From Montifringilla adamsi (taxonomy: Eukaryota > Chordata > Aves > Passeriformes > Passeridae), in the NCBI GenBank assembly GCA_017590115.1, contig JAGGNK010008559.1:7185888-7249887 (forward strand): 64,000 nucleotides of DNA. The letters are read 5' to 3'. A program made the translations under genes and the position numbers. The notes below the pieces were generated by a model. That model had not been told where the DNA came from and did no database searches. It saw only the letters and a program-made list of their open reading frames with translations. Each line of letters starts with the position of its first letter. Position 1 is the stretch's first letter. Of the stretch, positions 12,501-24,243 are shown in pieces.

Positions 12501-14288
12501 CTTGGTCTTCAATAGGCTCTGTTATTGCTACGGTGATGAGGTAACTAATATGGGCATGTCTGAGGTGCTAAAAGGTCTGATCCTGCTTTCTTGTATATCT
12601 CTATACATTAAAAACAGCTCTTTCTCTTTTCCAAGGTAAAGGACTATTTTTGGGAATGTCAGTAAAGCAAACCATGGAAAATACAGACCCTTTGTGAGCG
12701 AGGCTGAGAGAATACCCAGCAGGAGTGCAGTGGAAAAGCACAGCGACAGCGTTGCCTGGGGAGTGCAGAGGTGGCTGAGTTAGCCCTGTCCTGAGACAAT
12801 AACTCCTTAAAGCACAAACTTGTATGAATGTGGTTACTGCTTCATGGGGATTAGGTAGAGCCAGCGTGTCTCTGTACCTGGAGCACGGTGAATCAGCAGT
12901 CAGGAGAGCCTGTCCATGGATAGTGGAAAGCTGGTTTCCTGCTCTTACAGCAGAAGTATTTTACTTGTGTGGAAGAGAGCAAAGTCAAGGTCATTGTTGT
13001 GAAAGTGAGCAGTGTGAGTTTTCCCTTTGAATGTGCACATCTTACTTGCACAGTTCCGCAAGTGATAAAATGAAAAAAGTGGGTTCTTTTCTCCTACAAA
13101 TGCAAGCTATATTCTACTATTCACCATTACACAGCCTTGCTCTTTAGAAAATAAGCCTATTTTTGTATGCAAGTGTTTCTTCTAAAGGCTTGGGTTTCAT
13201 CTTTTTCATACTCTAATCCTGATCATTCCAGAAATATGATGGAGAGCTGAGGTTATTTTTCATAGATGATTAATTAGATCCTTAAACTTTGATGAATGGC
13301 CTCTGGATGTAGATGTAGTGCATATTCTGAGGCACTGAAGGGCTCCATGTCTGGCTGTTATGATCAACTGTCATCAGAATACTTTTTTTTTTTTTTAAAT
13401 CTTATACCTCCATTCTTATTTGCTCTTTCCTAAATGTAAAAGAAGAATCTTTCATAGTCAGGCATTCAGCATATAGTAAAATTAGATGGTAGAAGCTGAC
13501 ACACGGCAATATGGATTATTCTGAATGTTTCATGTATTGAATTTCTTGTCCCCGTGGGACAATTATAAAATAAAAATAACAGGAGTCTGGCAGAATGGCC
13601 TTAAGAGGGTTAGTGGTTTAGAAAAGAGAAAGTACCAAAATGTTCTCAGCAGACTTGTTCCAAACCTCAAGTGTAGTACATTTGCAATACTGTGCAAGAA
13701 TACGACTTTCCTTAGTGATTAGATGTATGTTTTGTTCTGTGGAAAGGGATCCCTGAATGCCAACATTTTTTCTACTGACCTTGACTGTCATTGGGATTAT
13801 ATTTATTTAATTTTATTGTGTTGTTATTAGTTGCACCTTGTGGACAGAGGACGTAAAAATATGGCCAATTTCACAAGGGGCCACAACTTACAGATAGTCT
13901 GGTGGGTTTTGTGTGAATAGCATTTACATTTGAAACAGTCACGGGGGAAACCCTCTCTCCAAATCAGCAGAAAGTAGACCTGTCAAAAATGTTTTCAGAA
14001 TGACAATTCTGCCACATTTGAATATCCCTTTGGAATGGGGCAGGAATTGCTTTAAATCATTTATTTTCTCAGATGGTCTGTGTAATTCCACATTGCTGTT
14101 GTGTGTGATTTTTAGCATCACCATTTGTGAGGGGTTTGTGTGCCAAGCAAAGTTGCTGTTCCCCCATTGTTCCCTCTGCCCTGCCCTTTCCCATCTGTAA
14201 ATGGAGTGGAGGTGAGCAGAGAGGTGCAGCTGTGACTCAGCACAGCTCCTTCTGCCAGGGCAGCAGTTCTCACCACCCAAAAAACCTG

Positions 14289-14294
14289 AATAAA
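14289..14294 (+). promoter_or_regulatory. candidate poly(A) signal AATAAA
   Basis: Perfect AATAAA followed within about 30 bases by a U-rich run (tgtttctcttc). A possible proximal end of the ANKRD50 transcript. Confidence 0.25.
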
Positions 14295-14758
14295 ACAGGA
14301 ATCTTGTTTCTCTTCATCCCATTTTGCTGGTCCTTCCAAAGTCATCTCCACAAGACATCCAAAATTCTTGATGGGAGAGCTGGGGAAAAAGACTGTTTTG
14401 TGGACATGGATATCAATACTGGGTGCATGTGGAAAAACTCATCTGGAGAGAAATGCATTAAGAGATAAAGAGGCACAATTGATGCATTTTTGTCTTCTCT
14501 GTGATCAGTATTGAAAACATTACCATTTCTTTAAAAAGGTGTTTTCCCTCCTCAGTTACTCTGCTATGCAAATGTCTGTTATGCTTAATATTCCCCATCT
14601 GAACTCCTCAGTTAACTTGGTTTGCAGATAGACTGTTTTTTCCTGGAGTGGGTTGTAAATAGCCTTTAATGTACATTGAATGAATTTCACATTGTAAAAT
14701 TTTTATTTTATTCCTTGTATTATATTAAGCGAAAATCCCTGTGTATATTAAAGTGCAT

Positions 14759-14764
14759 AATAAA
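14759..14764 (+). promoter_or_regulatory. candidate poly(A) signal AATAAA
   Basis: Perfect AATAAA in an AU-rich setting with U-rich sequence just downstream. A plausible distal cleavage signal for ANKRD50. Confidence 0.35.
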
Positions 14765-15029
14765 TATATTTGCTTTTCAGCAGACATCTAACTGTTTTAA
14801 TTTTTCTACCTCATTTCCTGGGACATTTCAGGAAAAGGTTATTAAACTTGATTCACTTTCGTGTAGTACTAAATGAAGTGTGATGTGTGTGTGTCCAGTA
14901 AGCAGCCCAGGTTAGGCAACCTCAGACCCTGGCATTAATTCCTGTGGCTTTGAGCATATGCAGGAGAAGATTTGCTGCATGTCCTTCTGTTTAAAGCGAC
15001 CATGATATACTGTAAATACCACAAGGGCC

Positions 15030-15035
15030 AATAAA
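15030..15035 (+). promoter_or_regulatory. candidate poly(A) signal AATAAA
   Basis: Perfect AATAAA followed by a GU-rich element (tttctgttgctgtaag) at the right distance, preceded by a UGUAAAUA motif, which resembles the UGUA elements bound by cleavage factor I. This is the best-looking signal in the region. Confidence 0.35.
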
Positions 15036-16651
15036 TTAACTATTTCTGTTGCTGTAAGTTCTTAACAAGCTCAAATGGGTTTTAATTATTGCCTTGATGA
15101 GTTTTTCTCTGTAGTATTTTCAGCTTGAGCAAAAGCTCTCTTACTTTGAGTGGCTTCTCATTTTTCTTGAATGTGTTGTTAGAAAAGGCAGGGGAGAGAC
15201 TTTTTCTGGTCTTTGCAATAATACCCTTTGGCTCTGTGATCTTGTCTCACTTCACATGGTAGAGCCACCATGATTTCTCTGCAGAGGGTTTTTGAGTGTG
15301 CAGGAGGAGTTTGGCTGTGCCTTCTGCAAATGATGCTTCAGATTTACCCCCCAGGTATTCTGGTTCACACAGATCCCAGCAGCTGGTACATATGGCTCAA
15401 CTGATTCCTAAAATTAGGTGAATGGCAAAATTCTCATTGTCTGCTGACTTGTTTCTGTGGATTTCTGTTGTTTCTCACAGCAGTTATTGACCCTCTTTTG
15501 TTAAGTTCTCAGTCTGAAATAACAAAGTATGAGATGCGTTAATTCATTGGCTATTTTTCACTGAAGCAAAGAATTTTCACTGAATTAATCTTTGAATAAG
15601 TTCTCTTATGTCCCAGAGACAGACATTTTCTTCAGATGAGCACTGTAATAATATTTAAATAAAATTATTCAACACCTGTTTTAAATCTCTTATTCTATGG
15701 AATATGCACAATCACATTAAATAACGCTTCACCTCTTCTGTGAGATCCCTGCTACAATTTGGCTTGTGTATTACATGTATTTTCCACAAGAAAGCTGAGA
15801 TTGGTTGGCACAGCAAACTAAAGACTTTCAGTTGGAGGCCCTTGGAGAGACAGCAGTGAGTTTCGCCTTGATCTAAATCCTAAACATTTTGTGCTACAAA
15901 GAGTCACAGAAACAGAGTATGGGACTGAGAAATCTAGTAGGCAAATAATTTTGATAAAGAAGTCTCCAAATGTGTATGTAGGCAATATAAACAGATTGAT
16001 CTTTAGAATCAAAATGTAATTTGCTGGTTGCAGGGAAAGAATAAGGCTTTGGGGTGTGGTTGTTGATTAGGGTTTTTTATTTTCCCTGATAACTTTTGTA
16101 ATGTAACAACTTTTAAGGCTACATCTCCTAGGGAAGAAGTTTTTTTGAAATATTATGATAAGTAATAAAATTCTCTCCTCTTAGAGTTAAGGCTGTGAGC
16201 AGAGCTATTGTGTGTTTGTTATGTCTTGGCGAACATTAGACAATCTCATAGAAAGACTTTAAAACTCCAAACTTTATCTATAAATGACAAAGACAGAGTG
16301 GACCTTTATTATGATTTATTCTGTCATTTTCCATTATGCTGGCTATGCAATTCACCATTATGTTTTCCCCAAGAACGACACATTCCAGTCTTGCTCCAGC
16401 TTTAATAATAGTGTGATAGTTCTGTTGCTGTTTTTTCATACTGCTCTCACGAAAGGTGTTACTATTCGCCAGTAAATCCCAAAGCAGTTCACAGAAAACT
16501 CAGGAGAAATACTGAGATGAGGATTCATTTGCTCTGTCAGTCACTGAGCAGGCTCAAAACAACATCAGGAAAAGCCCCTGGGCCTCTCCCAGAACTAGGC
16601 AATTCTGCTGCCTTGAATAACCTGTTGTCTGGCATTAACTCATCTCCTGCC

Positions 16652-16672
16652 TTTTTTTTTTTTTTTTTTTTT
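16652..16672. repeat. poly(T) tract, 21 T
   Basis: Uninterrupted run of 21 T followed by a second T-run (16681-16687) after a short break. It forms the left edge of a 356-base block whose right edge is a long A-run. Confidence 0.95.
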
Positions 16673-16961
16673 CCTGTTGCTTTTTTTAGTTGCTTTTTGT
16701 GCATTTGCAGTGCAGCTTGCTGGAGGCTGTCCGTGCAGCTGGGTGCTGCCAGCTCCAGCTCCTGGCTGGCTGCTGGAGCTGGGGGAGAGGAGTCAGCTCC
16801 ACTCTGGAGGCTGCTCTGCCAGCAGATTCCTGTGTGGTTGGGCTGGGGACCAGGGACCACCTCGCTGTGTCTGGCCCGTGCTGAGCAGCGTGGCACAGGG
16901 AGAGAGCCTGCCAAGCTCTCTCTGGAGTTGTGCTCATTTTTCCTACTGCAATCAGAGCTTC

Positions 16962-16962
<1 letters not shown>

Positions 16963-17001
<39 letters not shown>

Positions 17002-17007
17002 AAAAAA
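16963..17007. repeat. poly(A) tract, 37 A, then G and 7 A
   Basis: Uninterrupted run of 37 A, one G at 17000, then seven more A. This is the longest homopolymer in the window. It could be the tail of a retroposed sequence, but no parent gene was recognised in the 290 bases before it. Confidence 0.95.
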
Positions 17008-20000
17008 TCCAGGCTTATCCAGGAACCTTGCTGACAGGTGAGAGCTTTGTGAGAGGCAATACTGTGCAGGCATCCAAGCCTTTGTGTCCTGGTGCCAGTT
17101 TTCTGCTAATGTAACACTGAATTGAAGGGGAGATAAAGCAGTCTGAATGTTTCTGTCTGTGCTAACATTTCACATCTCCCCTGTGCCTAGCTTAGCTGTC
17201 AGCCTGCTGACGAATTAATGGGGATGCCTGCTTCTGAAGGCTGTCATTTGATGGTATTCACGGTGTGGAGAGACAAGATCCTTCTACAGGCACAGCGCTC
17301 AAAGCAGAGAAGTTTTTCAGAAGCTGGGTAGGACCAAGTTGCATACTTTCCCTTCCGGCTGAACTTCTCCCTACAGGAGCAGGAGCAAAAGCACCTGGAC
17401 GGGTGATGTACAAGGTTAGTTGCATGAGAAGAAAGCAGGGAGGAAAGGTTCACGCCATCTCTGAAGTCTTCAAAATGCAGCTCACTCTTTGCCACGTCTA
17501 AAAACTTCACTGCTAAAGCAAATCTTGAGATGATTAGAGGGTGCATAATTAAGAGTCCTCATTTGGCTGCCAGAGCTGTTCACTGCAGACCCAGAGCGAG
17601 GCAGAAGCACATTTGCTCCGACTCTGTTGCAATGTTGGCCTTGGTAACACCGTGGTTAATTCACTCTGCTTGTGCTGAGATTTCCCACAAGAGCACTGGA
17701 TAGAGTTGGTTTTGAAATGCTTTTGCTAATTACTTTTTTTAACATGTGAAATTAATGAGCAGAATTATTCAGGGACATTCTTATTTACATGGGGTCAAGA
17801 TGTCAGCAGTTACAATCCACTTCCACAGTAGTATTTGAAGAGTGTGGTTCCCTTCACCTGAGGAAAGGTAGCAAAATCTGTGCCTAAATTGATACTAAAG
17901 TGCTTTTTGGCTCACACTGCTGGCTCATTTACATGCAGCCTATTTTCTAAAAAGGGTAAGTCTTTCCTCTTTGCCAGGATGGGATGATGGATTTAAGAAC
18001 AGCCATTTCAGGACACACCAGAAATTCATCCAGCCCTGCAATCTGTCATTAGCAAGGACCAATATCAGATGTGAATAGAAAAGTACAACAACAGGGTAAA
18101 TTTTCAATGATTTATTTCCTCTGAATGTTCTCTAGCTGTTTGCGGTTCTGGGATTTCCCAACCCAGAGACAATGTTTTTGTTATCGTTAATATTTTCTGT
18201 GTCAATCAGTGCTAACTAAACCAGGAACACGTGGCTGAGATTGAAAAAGTGCACTGTAATTTATAAATAATATTTGTTCTTTAAGGGTAAGACCACTGGA
18301 CAATCAGCTACTGAACACAAGTTTTAAGCCATGAGTAGATTTATGCTGGAAGATGTATGTGAAAATCTGTATGTCCAAAAGCATTTGGTCTGGAATAAAT
18401 GTGGAGCAGTTCATAGGAGCATTATACAACGCAGAAAGTGAAGATACTATGAAGCGTAAGGATTTCCTTGCATCTGCTGAAAACCTGTTTTGCAACAAAC
18501 TAGAAGGAACATTTCTGTGCCCCAGATCCATGCAGGGAAGTTGGTCTATCTTTTTGCATGGAGACAAGACGATCCCAAGAACATCAGAGTTATTCTTCCC
18601 TTATTAACAACATGAACAAACTTGAATACTGATTCACCACCTCTCCAGCTCTTAGCGAAAGCCATCAGATGCTGGTAATAGGGAATGCACACTCTCAGAA
18701 ATGAGTGTTTTCCAGATTACCAGTGGGCACAAAGGGGAGCACAGGTGCAGGAGCGTATTTCCATAGCACTGCTCGGCAGTGCCGCTGTGCAGCACGGCAG
18801 GAGCCAGGTGAAAAGGAAAATTACTGCAGCAGATGTACTCCTTCCTGTGTTTCCTATGCTCCCAGTTTGCCAAGCCGTATCCCCAGGATAAAGCACTTTC
18901 CCTGCAGAAATAATGACTGTGTTTGCCTTTTCAATCTGTTTTTATTTAACTCTGGGATTTTCACAGATCACATGGACAGTGACTAGAAGTTGCCAATTAG
19001 TGTTGAGCTGCTTTAAACTTGATATTCCCCACACTCCTAATCTACTTCTTCAGGAACAAAACAGGTTTCCACAACTTAGGTAACACCATGGTCAAAGTAT
19101 TCCTTGGCTCTTCCAGTTTTCCCACTCTGGCAGGACCGCTAGGCTGTGGGCACCGTGCCTCACATGGAAAAATCAGTCTCAATTAAATCTGCTCTGTTCT
19201 CATTTAGGCATCCTAATTATTAGGGGGTGGGGTGGTGCTGAGCATGGAGATGGACATACAAGAGTCTGGATGTGGAAAAGAGGCTTGGTCTGTACGTGTA
19301 TGTTTGTCACATCCCAGGGGGAAGCATGGAATGCTTGTCTGAACACCCAGCTCCACGGTGGGCAGCACTGGCTAACCAGAGAGCTTCCCTTCAGGAGCAA
19401 ATGGGAGGTGAGACTGGGAATCAAAGCCTTCAAAAACACACCAGGGGTGTGTCATTTTTGGCACATCAGAGGAGGGGCTGTCAGTGCAGGGCATGGCAAG
19501 AGCCATGCTAGAAAGGTGTCCTCGGGGTGGATACAGCAGTTTTACCTGGTGAGAAGAGAGCATTCCTCATCTGCCCAAGAGGTTGCTGAGACTGACAGAA
19601 GAAGCCCTGCAAAGTTAGGTGTGATCTGAAGAGCAAGATAGCGACAGAATGTCTTCATCCTCCTCCTAATGTAGCCTGGGCTGTCCCCTGCTTGGGAACA
19701 GCTGGTGGGAGGACTTTGTTTGGATATCAGGGCGCTGCCGTAGCCTCAGGGTAGAAAGCAGGGCTAGCACAGCGTGACCCCTCCCTTCGGAGGAGGGCTT
19801 TAATCCAGGCATGTATTAGTTTGAAATTACATAAGGCTATTTAAGTGTGTTTCTTCCATTCTGGGGACGTTTGCAAATGGGGTCTGTTGTGCAATTAAGA
19901 GCAGCAGTAGCTGGTTGTGGCAGCTCTGCTGGGGCTGCGGTGTGGTCGCTGCATCCAGGGCTGGAGCACAGCGGCTTTCGTGGGGATAACTCCCAGGCTC

Positions 20001-22041
20001 CACCCGGAATGCCGGCTGCCAGCAGGCTTGGCTCCCCTGGGAACGAGCTGAGGGCTATTCAAAGAGCTTGAATCTCTCTCTAAACATGAAATGCAGCCAG
20101 GTTATGACACACGGTTCATCCTCTGTTAGTTGAGATTAATCAGGGAGTCTCCAGGTACACTCCCTCAACCATCAGCGCTGCGGGATGTGCGTGGGAATGC
20201 CGTGCTCGCACATCCACAGGTCATCCAGCAGGTTTATTGGCCCCAGGGCAGCGCTGGCTTTTCCTGACCTGTGCTGGCTCCTACAGGGCGCATTCATGCA
20301 GGCACTGAGCAGGCAGGAGGAGATGGTTAAAGCCAGCGCAGCATCCTCGGAGGCAGGACCAAGCGGAGAGACCCTGCGTGTCTCAGCCCAAGCCCAGTGC
20401 CCATCTCCACCTTCTTCCCCGGGAGGAAGGATCCTTCTTGGCAGGATTTCCCCTCCGGCCACACGTTCAGAACAACATCTCTGCTCATTTTCCATAACCA
20501 CTTTAATCCCCAAATAACTGTTCAGACTGAAGTTTGCCGTGTAGTGAGAATTGGTTTAGTTTAAGGTAATCCAAACGGAGCGTGATGGAATAAATACTGC
20601 TTCACTCACTGTTACTATTTCATCTGGCAGTGGGTGAACGGCTGACTAAAAGAGGAAAGCTACTTCACACAGCAAGAATTTCCATATTGCTTTTAAAAAT
20701 TAAAAAGTTAAATAAAATGAAAGAAAGCAACCCCGAGTCCCTTTCCTCCCAGCAGACTGCAGCGTCTCAGAAAGAACAATGCAACATCACGTGTGAAAAT
20801 GCAGGCGTAACTCCCAAATGCTTTCCCTATCTCTGTTTTTATTGCTTCAATAGCAGCTTATGAAACATTAGTGTAAAAAGACTCAAAGCATGAGTCTGAA
20901 AAGAGGCAGGAAACAATAAAGTAAATCCCACGGGAACAACTGTCACTGTCCTTCAGCATTCCATTGTTCAGTGTATAGGACCAGAACGACAGTCATTTAT
21001 CACTTATTGATCACTTTAATACTAGCCATTAGTATAGGAGTTCTGCGGCTGAAATTCCACTGAAAGAACAGTGTTTTACTGCCGAGTTCAAAACCCATCA
21101 AAAAATACTTCCAGAAACATTTATGATTGCATTTAATCTGTGACAAATCACAGCGGAATATGGTTTGGCCAGTCCTTGGCTTTAACCAGATGCAGAGGGA
21201 TCCAGGCTTCTCCATTGTACAAGAAAATGACTCACATATTCCTCTTTCATCCTAGGGGACAGATGAAAAACTGATTGCAGGCTTTCTTGCCACTATCCTT
21301 TTTTTGCTCTTGGACCAGTCCTGCACTCAAGCTGGGTTTAAGGAAAATAAAAGATGTTTATGTCTAAGATATTAAATATGCTTTGGCTGTAGCCATGAGT
21401 TAGTCCCAGCTGTGGCACTGTGCTAAACTTGTGCTGTATCTCAATCCTGAGGCATGGTGACAGGGAAAAACCTTGAGTATTCACCCCATCCCATTTTTAT
21501 ACTGGGGTAGGGTGAATGCTTTTTCCTCCACTGGCTTTGCAGACTTTCATAACCACAAGACATTGGAGATTGTGCTGGCAAATTGCAATCTGGATTTAAA
21601 ACATATCTATATATACAGTCTCTTTTCAAAATCCATAGATCCAATGGAAGTTTGGCCCTGTGAAATGATGTTTATAGTACAGTATTTTGATGACTATAAA
21701 TGCTGTTGAGACTCGGAGCCCAAAACAACTGCAGTCATTACAGACCCAAAGAAATCGTTTTCAGGCTCGTGCCAACATATTGTGATTAATTTCTTTGTTG
21801 TGGTGCAAGCTGGTTTCCAAACACGTTCCCCATTAGCTCTGTGAGCAGCCCATGCAGTCCCTGGCACGCTCCACAGGACTCATCCATCCTCCCTTCCGCA
21901 TCACTGCCTGCAAAATGCAGCGTGCAAAGCTCTGCGTGGCTTCCTTCCCTCTATCTTTACCCCCAAACTAGAAACTGCTTCTTCTTTAACTCCTCTGGGG
22001 AGGCATTTGGGACCAGCAAAGATGACGGTACTGCTGTCTTT

Positions 22042-22103
22042 TATAGCAATTACATATATAATTACGTACATAATATGTACATTTTTTATTATACATTGCT
22101 ATA
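22042..22103. repeat. AT-rich inverted repeat
   Basis: The nine-base arms TATAGCAAT (22042-22050) and ATTGCTATA (22095-22103) are perfectly complementary. They enclose further short palindromes (GTACAT, three bases, ATGTAC). The sequence could extrude as a cruciform; no function is indicated. Confidence 0.6.
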
Positions 22104-23010
22104 TATATGAAAATAGCAGCAATTCATCTAAATTGAAACTCCTCTGTGGTAAGAAGACTCAGAGTCAGCTCCAATTTTCATTCTCTGCAAAGTTTGAAAT
22201 CACTGAAGCGGGTTTTTTTGTGATTTTGTTACTTAAGTTTTTTAAAGTAAAATTTACAGAAGGAAAAAGCAGGCATAAAAATGGGGGCTTGAGATGAGCA
22301 GGCAGCATTTTTTAGCTGATTTGGTGCAGGTTCCTCCCAGGGTGGCTTTCAGGTGTTGAGCCTGAAGTCTTCAAACACAAAAAGTTTAATCTTCACCCAG
22401 CTTTAATTCTCCAGTCTTTTCACTATACGAGCTTGTAAATCTGCCATGTGCCAGGTTTTCCAAAGTGTAGGGTTTTGCCTGCTTTTATCTTGTTTTATTC
22501 ATCAAAATCACTCTGAAGTATGAGCAAGCATATTTCAGTCTCTCGTGCTCTGCTTCCTGGCTGGCTGCTGGGACATGGGAAGAGGCACAGACACGACTTG
22601 GCTTTGTGGCGAGCAGTGGTGAGGCTTAAAAGCAGGTGAGACGGCACCAGGGAGCTTGGGGGAGGAAGCTCATTTCCTCCTCTGGCATATTTTTCCCTTG
22701 ATTTAATCATTCCAAGCACCCTATGGATCTAAAACCTGAGCACAGGCATCTTATCTGCTGAGGTGTAACATTTCAGAGCTTCTGCTCAGAATAAACAAAA
22801 TGAGGCATGTGTGCTTGCACAGAATTTATTAGTTTGTGTTTTTGGAGCATTTTTGGTCCAACTGAGGGGAGTTGGGTTCATGGTCATAAGAAACACGTAG
22901 GCCTGGAATCTGGTGTGTCCAACAAGCAGGGATCATAAATCCTGATGCCTTGTCCAGGAACAAAGCCACAAGGGGAGGTCGTATGTAAGGGTAAGGGAGA
23001 GTTTTTTAGG

Positions 23011-23179
23011 ATGAGGATGGTGACAGAGGTTGCCCACAGAGGTGGTGGAGGCCTCGTCCCTGGAAACATTCAAGGCTTGGTTAGATGGGGCCCTGAGCAA
23101 CCTGAGCTAATTGAGGATGCTCCTGCTCATTGCAGGGGGGTTGGTCCTTTCCAACCCACACCATTCTGTGATTCTTTCA
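23011..23179 (+). mobile_element. CR1 LINE 3'-end fragment
   Basis: Plus-strand CR1 tail reading from the 'ggttgcccacagaggtggtg' region, through 'ttcaaggcttggttagatgg', to the terminal 'ccaacccacaccattctgtg'. It lacks the usual segment around 'actagatgatctttaaagg' (a small internal deletion near 23145). It is 5'-truncated and non-coding. Confidence 0.9.
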
Positions 23180-23685
23180 TCTCAGATTGCCGAGGAAACC
23201 CATTAGCTTTATAATCCTCAAGTATAACCAAATTTCCTTTCACTTAGAGTAGCTTCATTGAAGTCAACTTTAGATTGGTGCAGTTGGAGCAATCAGGGGT
23301 GAGGGAAAGAAAGGTGATCTCTATTTGTAGGAAAATGTTATGGTGAACTGTGCTGAGATTAACAAGAACTGAAATAATGCCTTTGTTCCTCCATAAGAAT
23401 AGATAATTACGTTTATTTTAATCACAGCAAACTGTTTGGAGCTGACTACAGGAGATGAGGTATCTGCTGTGTGATCTCACTCTCCATGGTTCAGGAGTTA
23501 CATTCTTTTGTCTTAAAACCTCCATCAATACCAGCTTCTAAACAGTTAACGAGCCTGGTAGAAGATCACACAAATTGGGCATCTAAGGCAGCTTTAATCA
23601 GCCTGAAAGTCATGTTGTACAGAGCTTCTGGTGCTATTATTTACTGCACTACAGTCATTTCTCTCTTCCTTAGAGCCACAGCTCT
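23180..23685. other. intergenic sequence, no gene seen
   Basis: No recognisable feature. An open frame that runs through here (23471-23806) is explained in its 3' third by the 5S-derived repeat, so I do not call it a gene. Confidence 0.55.
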
Positions 23686-23796
23686 GCCTAAAGTCATATC
23701 ACCTACTGCTGTGATCAGATTTCACAAGTTAAGCAGAGTCACACCAGATCTGTGGGTGATGGGAGCCCTTAAAAATACATCTAGTGCTGCAGGCAA
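23686..23796 (+). repeat. 5S rRNA-derived element (AmnSINE1-like head or old 5S pseudogene)
   Basis: The block lines up with vertebrate 5S rRNA almost end to end. It starts GCCTAAAGTCATATCACC (5S: GTCTACGGCCATACCACC). After a gap of about eight bases it has GATC, then AAGTTAAGCAGAGTC, which corresponds to the 5S box A, then TGATGGGAG (5S: TGGATGGGAG), and finally AATACATCTAGTGCTGCAGGC against AATACCGGGTGCTGTAGGC. Divergence is high, so it is old. The DeuSINE family AmnSINE1 of amniotes has exactly such a 5S-derived head, and copies in gene deserts have been shown to act as enhancers. I could not verify a tRNA-like or central Deu domain downstream, so an old 5S pseudogene remains possible. Confidence 0.7.
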
Positions 23797-24165
23797 AGGC
23801 ATCTGAGTCTCAGCTGGATGCCTGTGCTGCTTCTTGGGGGTCTCTCGCAATGGATTAAAAGAGATTTTTTGCACACAGCATGTCTGCAATATTAAGAAGG
23901 AAGGGTGCAGGAAATGTTTCTTCTCTTTTCTGTCTTTTAAATCCCTTTCTACTTTTGTCCTCCTGTTGTCCCCATGCCTTGTGAATGAAAACCTTCTCCT
24001 GAAATGCTCTGTAACCCCATCTTGGGGGCAGGGGTTTGTTGTGATGCCTCCCCAGAACTGATAAGGTACCTCTACCTCCCTGCTGGTGCTTCTTCATTCC
24101 TCAGCACCAACTTTTTGACAGACAGACACAAATGTCACTACTAAACCCAACCTAGTTGCTAATGA

Positions 24166-24188
24166 TGTTATTATTGTTGTTGTTATTA

Positions 24189-24243
<55 letters not shown>
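24166..24243. repeat. (ATT)n / (GTT)n microsatellite
   Basis: A trinucleotide repeat with a mixed GTT/ATT start, then about 53 bases of pure ATT. Probably length-polymorphic. Confidence 0.97.

Larger units (their letters stand above)
9577..15060 (+). other. ANKRD50: probable ANKRD50 3' UTR and flank
   Basis: AT-rich, non-coding sequence downstream of the stop, with U-rich stretches and many TTTTTA or TGTAAATA-like motifs as in long vertebrate 3' UTRs. No repeats or coding exons were recognised. AATAAA hexamers lie at 13569, 14289, 14759 and 15030. The last two are followed by U- or GU-rich sequence and are the best candidates for the transcript end. The right boundary is a guess. If the donor at 9580 is used, part of this span is intron. 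Confidence 0.4.
15061..23010. other. intergenic sequence, no gene seen
   Basis: Non-coding, mostly AT-rich DNA with two slightly richer patches (16.7-16.9 kb and 19.2-20.4 kb). Its open frames are short, overlap on both strands and match nothing I recognise. Another AATAAA lies at 15658. It holds the T-run/A-run bracketed block at 16652-17007 and an AT-rich inverted repeat at 22042-22103. In the human locus the corresponding interval is a gene desert. Confidence 0.6.

Noticed and set aside
14150..14220. MIR-like phrase 'cccatctgtaaatgga'
   Set aside because: Only about 16 bases resemble the MIR 3' region, too little for a call.
16517..17114. Frames of 145-178 codons with poly-Lys or poly-Phe runs
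   Set aside because: They read through the T21 and A37 homopolymers on both strands. This is low-complexity translation, not a protein.
23471..23806. 111-codon open frame
   Set aside because: Its last third is the 5S-derived repeat and the rest has no recognisable content.
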